Positions 11,331-62,411 of a stretch of DNA of 64,000 nt are shown piece by piece. This DNA is from Podarcis raffonei. Lineage: Eukaryota > Chordata > Lepidosauria > Squamata > Lacertidae. How positions within the stretch are numbered: position 1 is the stretch's first letter; every line of letters starts with the position of its first letter. Where the stretch lies: positions 23,598,069 to 23,662,068 of the forward strand of contig NC_070607.1 in assembly GCF_027172205.1 (NCBI RefSeq). The letters are read 5' to 3'. The position numbers were made by a program, and so were the translations under genes. Under the pieces are notes generated by a model. The model was given only the letters and a program-made list of their open reading frames with translations, did no database searches and was not told the DNA's origin.

Positions 11331-12560
11331 ACAATGCTTCTGGGGGGGGGAAGGTGTTGGTACTGCGTACCCCCAGGAAAAAAAGGCACTGGTTACTTAT
11401 CTCCTTGGCTCGGGGGTTACATGACTGCATACCCTCTGATGAAAACAGAGACATCTTACCATACCCTCCAACATTTCTCCAATGAGAATAGGGACATCCT
11501 AATGGAAAGCAAGACATTCTGGGATCAAATCAGAAACTGAGACGGCTTCTGTAAATCCAGGACTGTCCCTGGAAAATAGGGACACTTGGACACACACACA
11601 CATACCCCTCGGCATGACCCTGATGTTGTACTAACAACACGTAACTGATCAAATTAAAACAACTATCACTATGCCCACCTCTGCCCACTTCTGAATTCCA
11701 ACTCTGCACATGGGGCAAAGTACAGACAACGCTGAGGAGATTTATATTCAATACTTTTATATATATATATATATATTTTTAAATAGCCAGAAATTGCAGA
11801 GGACTGGGAGAGTGCCAAGTGTGAAGGGTTTGTGGCATGTCTGCCTTAAATATTTGCACTGATTTTTAATGGCGTTCTTATCGCTTCTTCTCTTTCTCGC
11901 ACTGTGCTGTGTTACAGCTTGAATTCTGCGGAACTCAAACTGGGCTACAAGAAATGCAACGTAAGAAAGAAAAGGAGCAACGAAAACACAATTCTAAAGC
12001 ATACGGCGTCTAGCACAGCGCACTGAAATTGCTACAACAGGCAGAAATATCATTAAGCGCGTATACCGAGACCCTCGGCAGTTTTCAAGTTTGGGAGCGA
12101 CTGCACTAAGTCAAAGCTTGCAGCAGTAAATTGACAGGGAGAAGGGACACAGCTACATTCTCCCTTTCCAGAACCTGCACACTTGATGCAAACCAGGTCA
12201 TACAGGTGCCACCGTCAGAAAATGCCCCCCCCATATTATTTGCAAACCTCTGCCCTTTTACTGGTAATAAGTAGCAAATATCTTCATCTGTTGAGACTGC
12301 TTTATTTTTATCTGTAGTCGTGTGCAAGAAAGGGTTACAGAAATAAAAAAAGAGATGTGAACAGAAACTGCTGAAAATGACTTTTTGTCGACATTTTTGT
12401 TGCAACGCACGTGAAGGATTCCATATGATCAGCTCCCAACAGGGGACAAGAATGACCGAATCACAGAAGTCCGTTTTTAAAAGCCGAGGCTATCGCTTCC
12501 CCCACTCTGCTGTGATCTATACTGATCATCTGCTGTGTTTAACAGCAGCAATATAGGCTT

Positions 12561-12598
12561 TTTATTATCTAGAGAGCCCAAAATGGATGTCCTTTATT
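12561..12598 (-). promoter_or_regulatory. RTCA: candidate RTCA poly(A) signals
   Basis: Two AATAAA hexamers on the minus strand, at 12593-12598 and 12561-12566, lie 127-164 bp past the RTCA stop codon. Another lies near 12300. Which is used cannot be decided from sequence alone. Confidence 0.45.
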
Positions 12599-12724
12599 AG
12601 AATTAATTCAAACCTAACACTAATCACACTTTTCTCCCTTGAGGATGTCAGCAATATTTTTAAAGGCAAAACAAAAACAAAGCCAAAATAATAATAATTA
12701 AACCATTCCAACAAACAGCAGCAG

Positions 12725-26249
<13,525 letters not shown>

Positions 26250-26544
26250 GATCGGAAGCCGCCGTCGAGGATCCGAGCCCTGGAGCCTGTGGACCTGGGC
26301 AAGAAGGAGACGCCGGCACACCCGCCCTTTGCTCCAGGCCGCCGCCAGCGAGGAAGGGAAGTCGCAGACTAGGCTGAAGCGCCGCCTCCGCCGGGCTCGG
26401 GTTGGAGGAGCGCGGAGCAGGCGCACAGGGAAACCAGCGCAGCCGCCCTTTCCGCGGACCTGCGGATCTGCGGTGCCGCTTACGAAGCGCGTCTCTATTG
26501 AAACCGAAAATGCGTAAGATCCTTCCCAGAGCGCAGGAGATTTA

Positions 26545-26640
26545 TTTTCTTTTTTGATCTCAGGGTCGTGGGTTCGAGTTTCACACCGCAGGGCGAAAGT
26601 TTCCTGTGCTGCAAGGGGTTGGACTGGAATGATGAGCTCC
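26545..26640 (+). mobile_element. tRNA/CR1-like fragment beside the RTCA promoter
   Basis: A tRNA-like box B region (GGGTCGTGGGTTCGAGTTTC) is followed by GCAAGGGGTTGGACTGGAAT, which resembles a CR1-type end. The assignment is tentative. Confidence 0.5.
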
Positions 26641-27119
26641 GCGCAACTGCGACTGAAAACAGACGGCAGCTTGTCAAAACGCCGTAGAATAAATTTCATT
26701 TATAAATTTCATGTAATTTCATTTATGTGCCATAAAATTCCAGACGCCGCTTGTGAACAAACAAATTTGCACACAAAAAAAGGTGAAACGGGAAGATCAA
26801 AAACAATTTGCAACCAGTGCGTGCTAAAGGTTAAAATACTAGAACAAATACCGCAGCGTAGTCTTTCCTTAGTATGCTTCGACTATCTTTTATTCGGTTT
26901 GAGCAGCAATAGGATCCGGCCGACCCCACTCTTGAGGCAAGAAGGTAAGGCAAGAAGGGTGGCACAATCCACAGGGGCAGCAGATCCCGAGGCAGATCTT
27001 TGTTCCCCGATGTAGATCTTGATTCACCCCTTGTTCCCAATGGCAGGGAGGGGTTCGCCTCGGGTGCCAAAATGTCTTGGACCAGCCCTGAACAGGGTAT
27101 ACGACAGTGCGGAAACACT

Positions 27120-27190
27120 GTTCCTTACTTGCATTGCAGGACTAGATGATCCGTGTGGTCCCTTCCAACTCTACAATTCTGTGATTCTAC
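27120..27190 (+). mobile_element. CR1 LINE tail in the RTCA-DBT spacer
   Basis: GGACTAGATGATCCGTGTGG then CTCTACAATTCTGTGATTCT, the sense CR1 terminus. BovB follows at once. Confidence 0.8.
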
Positions 27191-27660
27191 TTTTTTGTTG
27201 TTGTTTAGTCGTGTCCGACTCTTCGTGACCCCATGGACCAGAGCACGCCAGGCACTCCTGTCTTCCACTGCCTCCCGCAGTTTGGTCAAACTCATGCTGG
27301 TAGCTTCGAGAACACTGTCCAACCATCTCGTCCTCTGTCGTCCCCTTCTCCTTGTGCCCTCCATCTTTCCCAACATCAGGGTCTTTTCCAGGGAGTCTTC
27401 TCTTCTCATGAGGTGGCCAAAGTATTGGAGCCTCAGCTTCACAATCCTTCCTTCCAGTGAGCACTCAGGGCTGATTTCCTTAAGAATGGATAGGTTTGAT
27501 CTTCTTGCAGTCCATGGGACTCTCAAGAGTCTCCTCCAGCACCATAATTCAAAAGCATCAATTCTTTGGCGATCAGCCTTCTTTATGGTCCAGCTCTCAC
27601 CTCCATACATCACTACTGGGAAAACCATAGCTTTAACTACACGGACCTTTGTTGGCAAGA
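27191..27660 (-). mobile_element. BovB (RTE) LINE, 3' end, in the RTCA-DBT spacer
   Basis: Same C-terminal ORF as the other BovB copy, starting slightly further 5' (PTKVRVVKAMVFPVVMYG). About 177 codons remain open on the minus strand. It directly follows a CR1 tail at its left edge. Confidence 0.92.
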
Positions 27661-27984
27661 GGTTCTTTCTCCTCCCACAATCTCCACAATAACCCTGTGA
27701 GGTAGGTTAAACAGAGACATACATATGTATATTTGCATATGAGCAAGGGGTGTGTGTGTGTATTAGTGATGCCACAACACTGCCATAGGCAGAAGCCTGT
27801 TTTTTCTAAAATATATACCCGGCTTCGTGCGCTACCGAAGAGTTCTGTGCCGCTCGGCTGCTTGCGGCTGTCCATAGACGAATCTCGCTTTACCTTCCAA
27901 GCTAAGCGCCTCCCTCTCTCAACCATTCATTGGAGAGAGAGAGAAACAGACCTTCAAGAGGGCGGGGGCAGCCTTCAACGTCTA

Positions 27985-28020
27985 ATTGGCTACCGGGCGC
28001 CAATCGTGCGATCCCATTGG
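27985..28020 (+). promoter_or_regulatory. DBT: CCAAT-box cluster in the DBT promoter
   Basis: Three CCAAT boxes lie within 36 bp: ATTGG at 27985-27989, CCAAT at 28000-28004 and ATTGG at 28016-28020. They sit 69-104 bp before the DBT start codon, in GC-rich DNA without a TATA box. This is typical of a CpG-island housekeeping promoter. Use of these sites is inferred. Confidence 0.5.
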
Positions 28021-28088
28021 CTGCCAGGTGGGAGGGGTGGGGAGGCGAGGGTCTCTCCTCTCTCTTGTCTTCCCTCCCCCGGAATAAG

Positions 28089-44516
<16,428 letters not shown>

Positions 44517-44986
44517 AGAGGACTAATGCATGGGTGCATTGTTTAAATTTTGAAACTGCTGTCAAGCTAGCTATGCTAGCAAGTGTCCTTAAATACTACA
44601 TTTCACAATTCAGTGTGTGAATTCTGTGATCACATACAAGGTGTGATCAATAGGCCTTTCTGATCACCGGTCAGTGTACTGATTAGCTGTTACATTTTGT
44701 CAGGCTGAGTAGGTTAGTTTGTAAATTATTAGGCTAGAGACCGTCATACCAGACTGTTATACTTTGGCTCTTTGGTGCGGCAGTGAGAAATCTATGTTGA
44801 TAACAGGCCATATTCCACCACACTGACATTGCCAGATGAAGGTTACTAGCATTTATTTTTTAACTGCTTCTGCTGTTGGTAGATTAATCTTTTCTCAGAA
44901 TTTGATTGGAAACAGGGTTTTCTCTTTCACAAAACAAAAGGGATGTTACCAAGTTTCTGATGCAACAAACGCACAAATCATGTTCA

Positions 44987-44992
44987 AATAAA
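44987..44992 (+). promoter_or_regulatory. DBT: candidate DBT poly(A) signal
   Basis: AATAAA lies 471 bp after the DBT stop codon and is followed by a T/G-rich stretch (GCTTTTATTGCTTATTTTA). An earlier AATAAA at 44512-44517 overlaps the stop codon itself and is too close to be a likely signal. Confidence 0.5.
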
Positions 44993-45839
44993 ATGCTTTT
45001 ATTGCTTATTTTATTAAATACACAGCGATGGCCTTTCATTGGTTATTGATGCTAACGTTTCTTTTCCAAACGTCCTTTCTGCCTAAATTAATTTCTGTCG
45101 GCAAATGGGAGTATGTCCAATAGGAGTAAAGTTTGAAGCTCATACAGGGCACAGCTTAGCTAAGGAGCCATAAATGAAACTCATGCAAAATGGAGGTTCT
45201 TCAGAATCCCAAGTGCGTTGACTTTGGACAGTCATTGGTGCTCCATATCAAGATGGTAGGGATAGGTATTTTGTGTGAAATCTAATGAATGTAACAGAGG
45301 TGCCCAAAGGATAGTTTGCACAATACGTTTGTTTATTTCGCTGTCCCCCGCATGCTGCTGTGGACCAGGGGCACAGACCCCTGGGGGCCCAGCTCTTTTG
45401 GGACACCACCCCAATATTTTGGGGGGCCCAATGTCCAAAAAACAGGAGGAGGTCTGAGCACGGTGCAGCTTCCGTAGCCAGTTCCTCCTCCTCTTCCTGC
45501 TGCGGAGGGGAAGGGGAAGGAGGGTCCAAACAGCCCCGTGCCAATGGTAGCGGGAGAAGGAGGAGGAGCTCTTGAAGCCATGTGGCTGCCATGTCCAGCT
45601 CTGCCCCGGCTCCTCCAGATGCTCTGACATGATGTGTGACATCAGCCCATCGCCCTCTCAAGCTGGCACCTCTGGCGTGGACAAATGTAATTTGTGAAGC
45701 AAGCAACCACAGATAGACATGGCTGACATCACTTCCTGTGATCAGGGAGGCACATTTTGAGCCAGCACAATAATAAAATTTGCCAATGGCCAATTCCTGC
45801 GTTAAGTTTCTCCACATGAGTGCATGCCTGGGTTTGGAA

Positions 45840-45942
45840 AGGAGGCTGTTAAGGAGTGCTCTGATGGTGTTTCCTGCTTGGCAGGGGGTTGGACTCGATG
45901 GCCCTTGTGGTCTCTTCCAACTCTATGATTCTATGATTCTAA
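45840..45942 (+). mobile_element. CR1 LINE tail, DBT-LRRC39 spacer
   Basis: GGGGGTTGGACTCGATGGCC and terminal repeats ATTCTATGATTCT, a complete sense CR1 3' end. Confidence 0.85.
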
Positions 45943-47359
45943 GTAGGAAGTAAAGACATACAGCAGAAAGGTGTTTGCCCGTTTACATGAAATGAATACT
46001 TTGAAGAGACGCTGGGTTCAAGCTGCGTCAACTGTTAAGTGGTTTCATCTGAGGATTTTCCACAGCGCCACTGGAGTTCCCAATCCTTTTTTCTGCATGT
46101 GCATTTAGAGCCAAAGAATGGTATCCCGTTAAGTCGCTGTGTGCACAGGAATTGCCCTCCATACCGTCTCCCAAATCTGCTCGGAAGGCTATTCCAACTC
46201 TATTGTGCAATTGTGGACTGAGATGTAAGCAGAAAGAGGTTTGAAACAAGCAATACACAAATGCACAACTGTTTAACTGTGACCTTAAAAGTGAGTGTGC
46301 CGGATTAAAGGCTGTACGTGACTGAAACTAAAAGGCACTTTAAAGAAAGAAAATAAAATGAGCTTCTAAAAATCATATGGGAAATAATCATACACTCAAA
46401 ATGCTTGACGGAAGCTTAGTACTGCACACACATCGTATTTTCAAACAATATTGTACTGTATCCTCATTGTGAAAAGTTATTTGGTTAAACATCCCTACAA
46501 ACTTCTGAATAGTATATGTTGATTTTTAATTTTTTATTAAAAAAAACACTCCTCTTGTCATCTGTGAGAAGAAAGTTGAGGTAAAATATTTGAGATTTAG
46601 AAACCTAAAGATGTGATATAATACTCAAGTCTCATATAGATCTGTGAGGAATTTTGTATTCACCTTTGCTGATTAAAAAACAATTACTATATACTGTCTT
46701 AAAATTTCTTTTAAATTGTTTTCTATTCTTGAATAAATCTTTTATTACAACCTTTGTGATTTGAGACTTTTATCTGAGGGTATTTTGTGGCTTTAAATCC
46801 ACCAAGAACATAAATCCACAAAGTCCTGCATACACACTATTCGTCTCATCGCATGAAAGCAACCGATTGAGCTCATCTGCAGAAACTTGTTTCTTTAAAG
46901 ATTTTCCGTAGTGCCAACAGCATTCGGCCTCCTTTTTACCTGCGTGCTGACACATAGACTGGATCGAAAAGTGGATGTAAATTGAGATCCCAGAGGAAGC
47001 GTGCCATTGCGGCAAGATCAAGCTACAAGCAGAAATGGACAGTAATGAGTGGGAATATCAGAAGTAGGGGAAGACCAAGAGATTTTGCAAGAATCTGGCT
47101 GGGCAATGCCAATTTTTCTGTTGCCCTCCTCACTTCCTTTCACCGAAGCAAATCATTATAGTGTTTACAACAGCCAGGATTTATGTATACGCTAAACAAG
47201 CTATAGCTTAGGGCTCCACTCTCTTGCCCCCCCCCCCAAATTATGAGTCTTTGTAAATTGTGTTTCTAAAGGAACTTTGGTTATTGCCAAATGCCAATGT
47301 GTTTGCATTATTAAGTTTGTTATGAATAAAAACTCATTTTAAGTTAGAGCTTAATGATT

Positions 47360-47424
47360 ATTTCACTATTAATATACTTCTTAATTGTATTTCACTATTA
47401 ATATACTTCTTAATCGTATTTCAG
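47360..47424. repeat. 29-bp direct repeat, about two copies
   Basis: TTTCACTATTAATATACTTC starts at 47361 and again at 47390 with one base change in the unit. Confidence 0.85.
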
Positions 47425-48492
47425 TTCAACAATTACTCTGATAAAATGCATATTTTGTTATTTGCAGATGGCTTTAGATACCTGTTAGGTCCATAAATTC
47501 CCATATAGCATATATTCAACACAAAAAACAGCGGCACTTGTTGTTGACAAAGGACAGCTGGACATATAAAGGGCCCCATTGTGACTGAAGGGTCAGTTCT
47601 AATTTTTTACCTGTGCATTTCAGTCCCAGTACTTAGGACAGAGAGCAAAACTTAGATCTCTAATCTTAAGGAACTTTCCCTCATTGTGGAGGGAGAAGAG
47701 AGACCTCCTTTGTGACTGCCAGCCCTGGCTGGTAAAAAGTGCCCCCCTTATTGTTCTTCTCATCCCAGAGTCACCTTTAAAGGTCCTGACTACAAAAACC
47801 TGGATCTATTTGCAATTTTGCAGGATCACCCCTCATGCTCACAGAACTGCCCACAGTACACTAGGGAAGATTAAGTGATTACTTCTTCATTCATCCAAAA
47901 ACTATACTGTAATGTCTACCCTGGTCTCTGCAGCTATCCTTCTGAAAGTTGGCAGGGTTCACGCTCTCTGGAGGGGTGACCTTGCTCCAATTCTGGCCAA
48001 AGATAAGAAAGTTGAAGGCGGATTGAGAGAGAGAAGTTACTGCCAGGAACTTTACAATAAACTGCTCAAGCATTTCTGGCTGTTCCCCGTTATTGTTTAC
48101 TTAAAAAATGGCTGCTGTTATATACCCAAATTGTCAGTTCTTCTATCCAGGATTCCTCATGGATTTAGATTCCTGTCACCAATCATAATCAGAGCTGCTT
48201 TATAGTAGCTATATAGTAAAACTCTTTTTTCATACAGAGCAGCTGAGTTTTCTTCGACTTGTAGGAATACAATGACGAGTTCTGAAAAGCAGAAAGGGAT
48301 TCAAAATTGGGGAAATACTTCAGAGGGCTGTGACACCTGGTCACAGCAATACTTACTATTCCAGGCCAGCGTCGTGGGTTAAAATTAGAACTCGTCAGGC
48401 GTTGCATTTCACTCTTCCATAGTTGGTACAAAGGTTGTAAATGGCTTTAGCAAAGCATTCAGGGTTTGCAGCCGATTTCTGTTGTCCCACAG

Positions 48493-48529
48493 GAATCGGG
48501 GAGTCATGGAAAACCAGCCAATAATTGAG
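48493..48529 (+). other. LRRC39: possible upstream non-coding exon of LRRC39 with a short upstream ORF
   Basis: A 37-bp segment is bounded by a CCCACAG acceptor and a GTAAGCC donor. It contains ATG at 48506. If spliced to an acceptor before 48886 (TGTGACAG), the ATG would open a short reading frame, MENQPIIE, ending at once in TGA, a uORF before the LRRC39 start. No transcript evidence is available here. Confidence 0.3.
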
Positions 48530-48933
48530 GTAAGCCATTACAAAATGCTTCCGTTAAAACGCCTGAGGTGAATGCGTTACCAACTGATTTGTTGATCTGT
48601 TTGCTTTGTGGCTAAAAATGGGAGCAGGCTTTTGAAACGGCTGAGCAATTGTGAGATTGGCTTTGTCCAAAATAAATAAATAACTCGCCTCTCCTCTTTT
48701 TGCCTGCTTGACTACATAGGCCTGCGAAGGAGGCTGTGATCATTTTAGGCTGTGGAACCCCCTCACTTTCATTGTACATTGTTTTTTATTATTATTACTG
48801 AAAGTTAGCAGGGATCAATGATTCTTAACACTGAAGGTCTCGCCAGGTTTTCCTCTTTTGTGTGTGACGCCCCTGTATGTGACAGTGATGCAGAAAAATG
48901 AAACCAGACACTGAACCGGGAGGTGGAAGGGCC

Positions 48934-58541
<9,608 letters not shown>

Positions 58542-58773
58542 AAAAAAATCTTTGCCAGTCTGAGTTTTCACTGCTGCTGGAAGTTCACAAGAATATGTCT
58601 TCCAAACAAAGGCGTTCTCTCAGTGAAGAAGACTAAGTTGATGTTTCCTTTCTTCTGCTTCCAGAGGAGGCTATAAAAACCTCTAGCTATTTGGTAAGCT
58701 CTATACTGGATGTTAGAAGAGGAGACATGTTCTGCAGACTGTGTGTCCAGTTTTTTCTAAAGTCCTCTCACTT
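58542..58773. other. 232-bp gap between convergent LRRC39 and TRMT13 stop codons
   Basis: The gap holds no AATAAA on the plus strand. On the minus strand the nearest ATTAAA sites lie near 58437 and 58322, beyond the LRRC39 last exon. At least one 3' UTR therefore probably overlaps the other gene in antisense. Confidence 0.5.
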
Positions 58774-61700
58774 TTAAGCAGTTGAGGGGGTTAATGAAGA
58801 CTGACAAGGCACAGCTGTCAGGAGTACATTTTCTAAGGACACGCTGTGATCTGTATAGTGCTGTAACACAGCTTCATATCCTCTCTGCTGTAAATATTCG
58901 ATCCGACCATGATCAATCAACAGTTTGCAAAGCTGACCTATCTGCTTTCGGTCCTCAGTGGTTAACAGCCTAAAACCAGAAGGAAAAAATATTTTTAAGT
59001 ACAGCAATTGTAACATCTCAAGGAATCAGGACATCAGATTTAGAGCATTGCAATGCAAATGGGCGACTTAAGAATTCCTTAAAAGTCATACAGTACCTTA
59101 AAGACCAACAAATTTACGTTTGTGGACTGAGATCTACTTTAAAATCTTGTAGGTTGCAACAAATTACAAAATACATTTTGGAAGGGAAAATAATACTCCA
59201 TATTTACATATCTGAGAGAGTATCAAATGCAGAATGTTAAAACCTATTTATTTCAATAATCTGTTGTGCTGAAAAGGATCACGTACCCTTGCAGGCTATC
59301 CAAATTGTATTCATCTTGGTCATGTTCTTCTGTCTCATTGCTTTGTTCTTCATTCTTTGTATGAGTTGCATAGCTTTTCCTCTCAGTTTCTCTCATGCCA
59401 CAAGTGGCCCAGCTTGTCATTCTTTTAAAATAATTGAATTCCATCGCCCCAAGTCCTACTTTTGTGAAGAAGTCTTGGCCTACGTAATGCTTCCAGTCAC
59501 ATCTATGATGGCAACACAGGGCAATAACAACCCCAGCCACAGGGCTCCAGCTGTCTGCTATAGGCTTGCCATGCAATTCACCAGAATTATTAGAAGTTAT
59601 GCTGGTTTCATTGCTCTTAAAGCGTTTAGGTGCAGGGCCCTCCTTCTCACCTTCGCAGAGTTTTGCATATGTTTCAACTAAGCATCTCAAAGCAAGATCT
59701 GTGAACACAAAAGTATTGTTTAAACTGTGGCTGCGTCAAAGAGCAATAGAAATAATGTATAACTTGTAACATTTATGTCATCTTGGTCATGTTCTTCTGG
59801 TGTCTGAACCATCTTTTCACCTGATTCCATCCACAACAGTTAAAAAAACTTTGTTCATTGTGCCATATTTATGGTGCAACATTTTCAAGCTATATTCTTA
59901 CTTAGCAGCCCAACCCAATAGGACTCCAACTCCCAAGTTAAGTGTAAGAAGGCTTGCAGCTTAATAAATACAACAATTATTTATGAAATGGTTTGGTAAG
60001 TTCTATTAACTTGCCTTAAACTCCTTTATTTTGTTACCTTATCAGTGTTTCCCAAACTTGGGTCCCCAGCTGTTTTTGGACTACAACTCTCATCATCCCT
60101 AGTGAGCAAGATAGGGATAATGGGAATTGTAGTTCGAAAACAGTTAGAGACCCAAGTTTGGGAAACAAGCCTAACATTGCATTTCCGTGAATATTTTTAA
60201 GCAGATCCAATGTGTTCAGCTATATACCAAGGAGAGATAATGACATACTGATTCTCAGAATAAAGTCAAAGCCTGCGCCAAGCCATGTGACCCTTTGGGC
60301 TTGTGTGATTTTAATCAGCGATAACTTCTCACTGTATAGTTCAATCACCTCTCTTCACCAACTAGGACAGTCTTGTACCTGTTGCCGCACCACAAACATG
60401 TTTTCCAATTCCTATCACAGGCAACTTCTCTTTCACAAGAACCGGGACCTTATCTGAAAGAGAGAACCTCAGCCAGCATGTTTCTGACTGCTGCAGACAC
60501 ACACGTGCATCAAGCAATCAGAAGAAAATCAAAACAGAAAATCGTATGCTTTTACATACAAATTACATGTTGGTCCAACCACAGAGCAGCCAGAGACACT
60601 GTGATGAAAGGTTTTTAAAAGAAAGATTACCAAAAAAGGCACAGTAGGACATAAGAGTATCAAATCTAACAACATAAGTAAATCAAGTCAAAAGCCCATC
60701 TCACAAGCTCTTTTGAAGCCAGCTCTGGGAAACACATAAGAAATAAGGATGTGAAGGCAATAGCCTTCTTCCAACCCCTTTAGTAAACTGGTCAAGGATG
60801 CCAAACAATTCAAACACACATTCCTAGTCAAATGTATCAAGTTTTAGCCAGTGGTACCTCGGTTTTTAGACATCTCTGTTGCTGAACGTTTCGGTTTTCG
60901 AACACCAAAAACCTGGAAGTAAATGCTTCCATTTTCAAACACGCCTTGGAAGTCTAATGGCTTCCACTGTGTGTATCTGTTGTTTTTCACAATTTTCTCT
61001 ATTTAATTGGCAGACCGCTCTTTGCACCTTGGTTTTCGAATGTTTTTGAAGTTGAACGGTCTTCCAGAACGGATTGCATTTGAAAACCGAGGTACCACTG
61101 CACTTGGATACAGTGCCTTCAAGTTTTTCAGTACAATGCATTTGGCCACAAACAAATATTCTAAAAATAATATACAGAGGACTAATCTGAAGTTAGTTCA
61201 CTGATGGCAATCTGAATGTGTAGAGTAATGCACATGAAACCAAAACACTCTAATTGATTTGTGTATCTGACCTGCTTTGTGATTATTAATACTTAAGGAA
61301 TACAAATGGGGAGTGTCTAGTAATGGATTTGAAAAGTTGTATTTATATACCTAACAGCATATAAAATCTTGCCACTGAAATTCTGTTCTCTTGCTCTTGC
61401 ACCACACTTGTTCTCAAATCTCAGTTTAGTAGGACTGATCCTGCTTTAACTGTTTCTAAAATCACCAGGGTTTTTTTCTGCACTGTCTTTCACAGAGTTC
61501 ATAAAGAATGATTACTGTCAAACTGAAGCATAAGTTAAATGAATGAGTAACTTACTTAAACACAAATGCTGGATATCGACTTGAAGCCTTTCAAAGCAAT
61601 TTTTTCTATGCTTACCATCTACCTGTGAAAAATCAACAAGAAATATTTATGAAGTAATTGCCTCCTAAAAGAGTTACTTGGCAAATTCCAGTTATATTTC

Positions 61701-62375
61701 ACAAATGAAATAAAAAAATGTTCAGTAAAAATTTCAGTATTTTTTTTCTGCTGCAATGTTGTTATTGGCAGGACTTTAAAACAGACAAGTTTAGATTTGG
61801 CCTTACTTTTTTATTGATAAACTTATTTTTTTTGTAAAAAACAAAACAAAACAAAAAACCCTTGAGTTGGCTTCCCCTGGGGGTGGGTGGGTTATAAGGC
61901 TTGCAATACTGCCTTACCTTGAACCTAGTAGTTGCTCTTTCAACAAGAAGAAAATGCACATCTTTAGAATCTTGTAAGGCTATATCCACCCAGTGGGACA
62001 GCTTTCCTCGTCCCGCTCCAAATTCAACAAAACAGTTGCCAGGTTCAAGCAAATGCAGTCTTTCCATGTTACCTAATATAGAAGCCTACAGATGTCAAAA
62101 GATTATTTATCAGCTCAGCGAAATCAATTCTCTCTACTATCATCAACGTAACAATCAGAAGAATTTTCCATAGCACCTACTAAAATGCTACTTCTGATTC
62201 TGCCCATACTAATTGATTGCAGGATTGAATTATTGCATTGTTATTTTGAGCATATTCTGATAATTCCATGCAGGGGGGTCATCTATGTGGCACCCACAAT
62301 GACATGCACCCACAGAGGCCCTCTTTTTGCTAAAATTAGGCTTGAAAGCACTGTAGCGAACAGAACAGGTTGTGT

Positions 62376-62411
<36 letters not shown>

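Larger units (their letters stand above)
1..12560. other. left intergenic region, repeat-rich, no recognised exon
   Basis: I looked for CDC14A 5' exons, expected from synteny beyond the RTCA 3' end, and did not see them. The mobile elements found are listed separately. I see nothing assignable at 150-420, 480-825, 1380-1645, 2015-2605, 2940-4010, 4200-4735, 5255-6550, 7420-7810, 8925-9745, 11335-11425 and 11780-12540, apart from short homopolymer or CA runs. Several 60-150 codon open frames occur, but their sequences are low complexity or match repeats. Confidence 0.6.
26250..28088. other. RTCA-DBT head-to-head spacer
   Basis: Both ends are GC-rich and CpG-rich (about 26160-26480 and 27820-28140), as expected for two divergent CpG-island promoters. 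The middle is filled by a tRNA/CR1-like fragment, a CR1 tail and a BovB 3' end. 26700-27110 holds nothing recognisable. Confidence 0.7.
44993..48492. other. DBT-LRRC39 intergenic region
   Basis: It contains one CR1 tail at about 45840-45942 and a 29-bp direct repeat at 47360-47424. 45350-45800 is GC-rich and open on the minus strand but has no protein I recognise; it looks like an old repeat or spurious frame. The rest is AT-rich and unassigned. Confidence 0.5.

Noticed and set aside
45232-45817. Overlapping long open frames on the minus strand
   Set aside because: GC-rich low-complexity DNA with open frames in several registers; no family resemblance, and not supported by splice sites.
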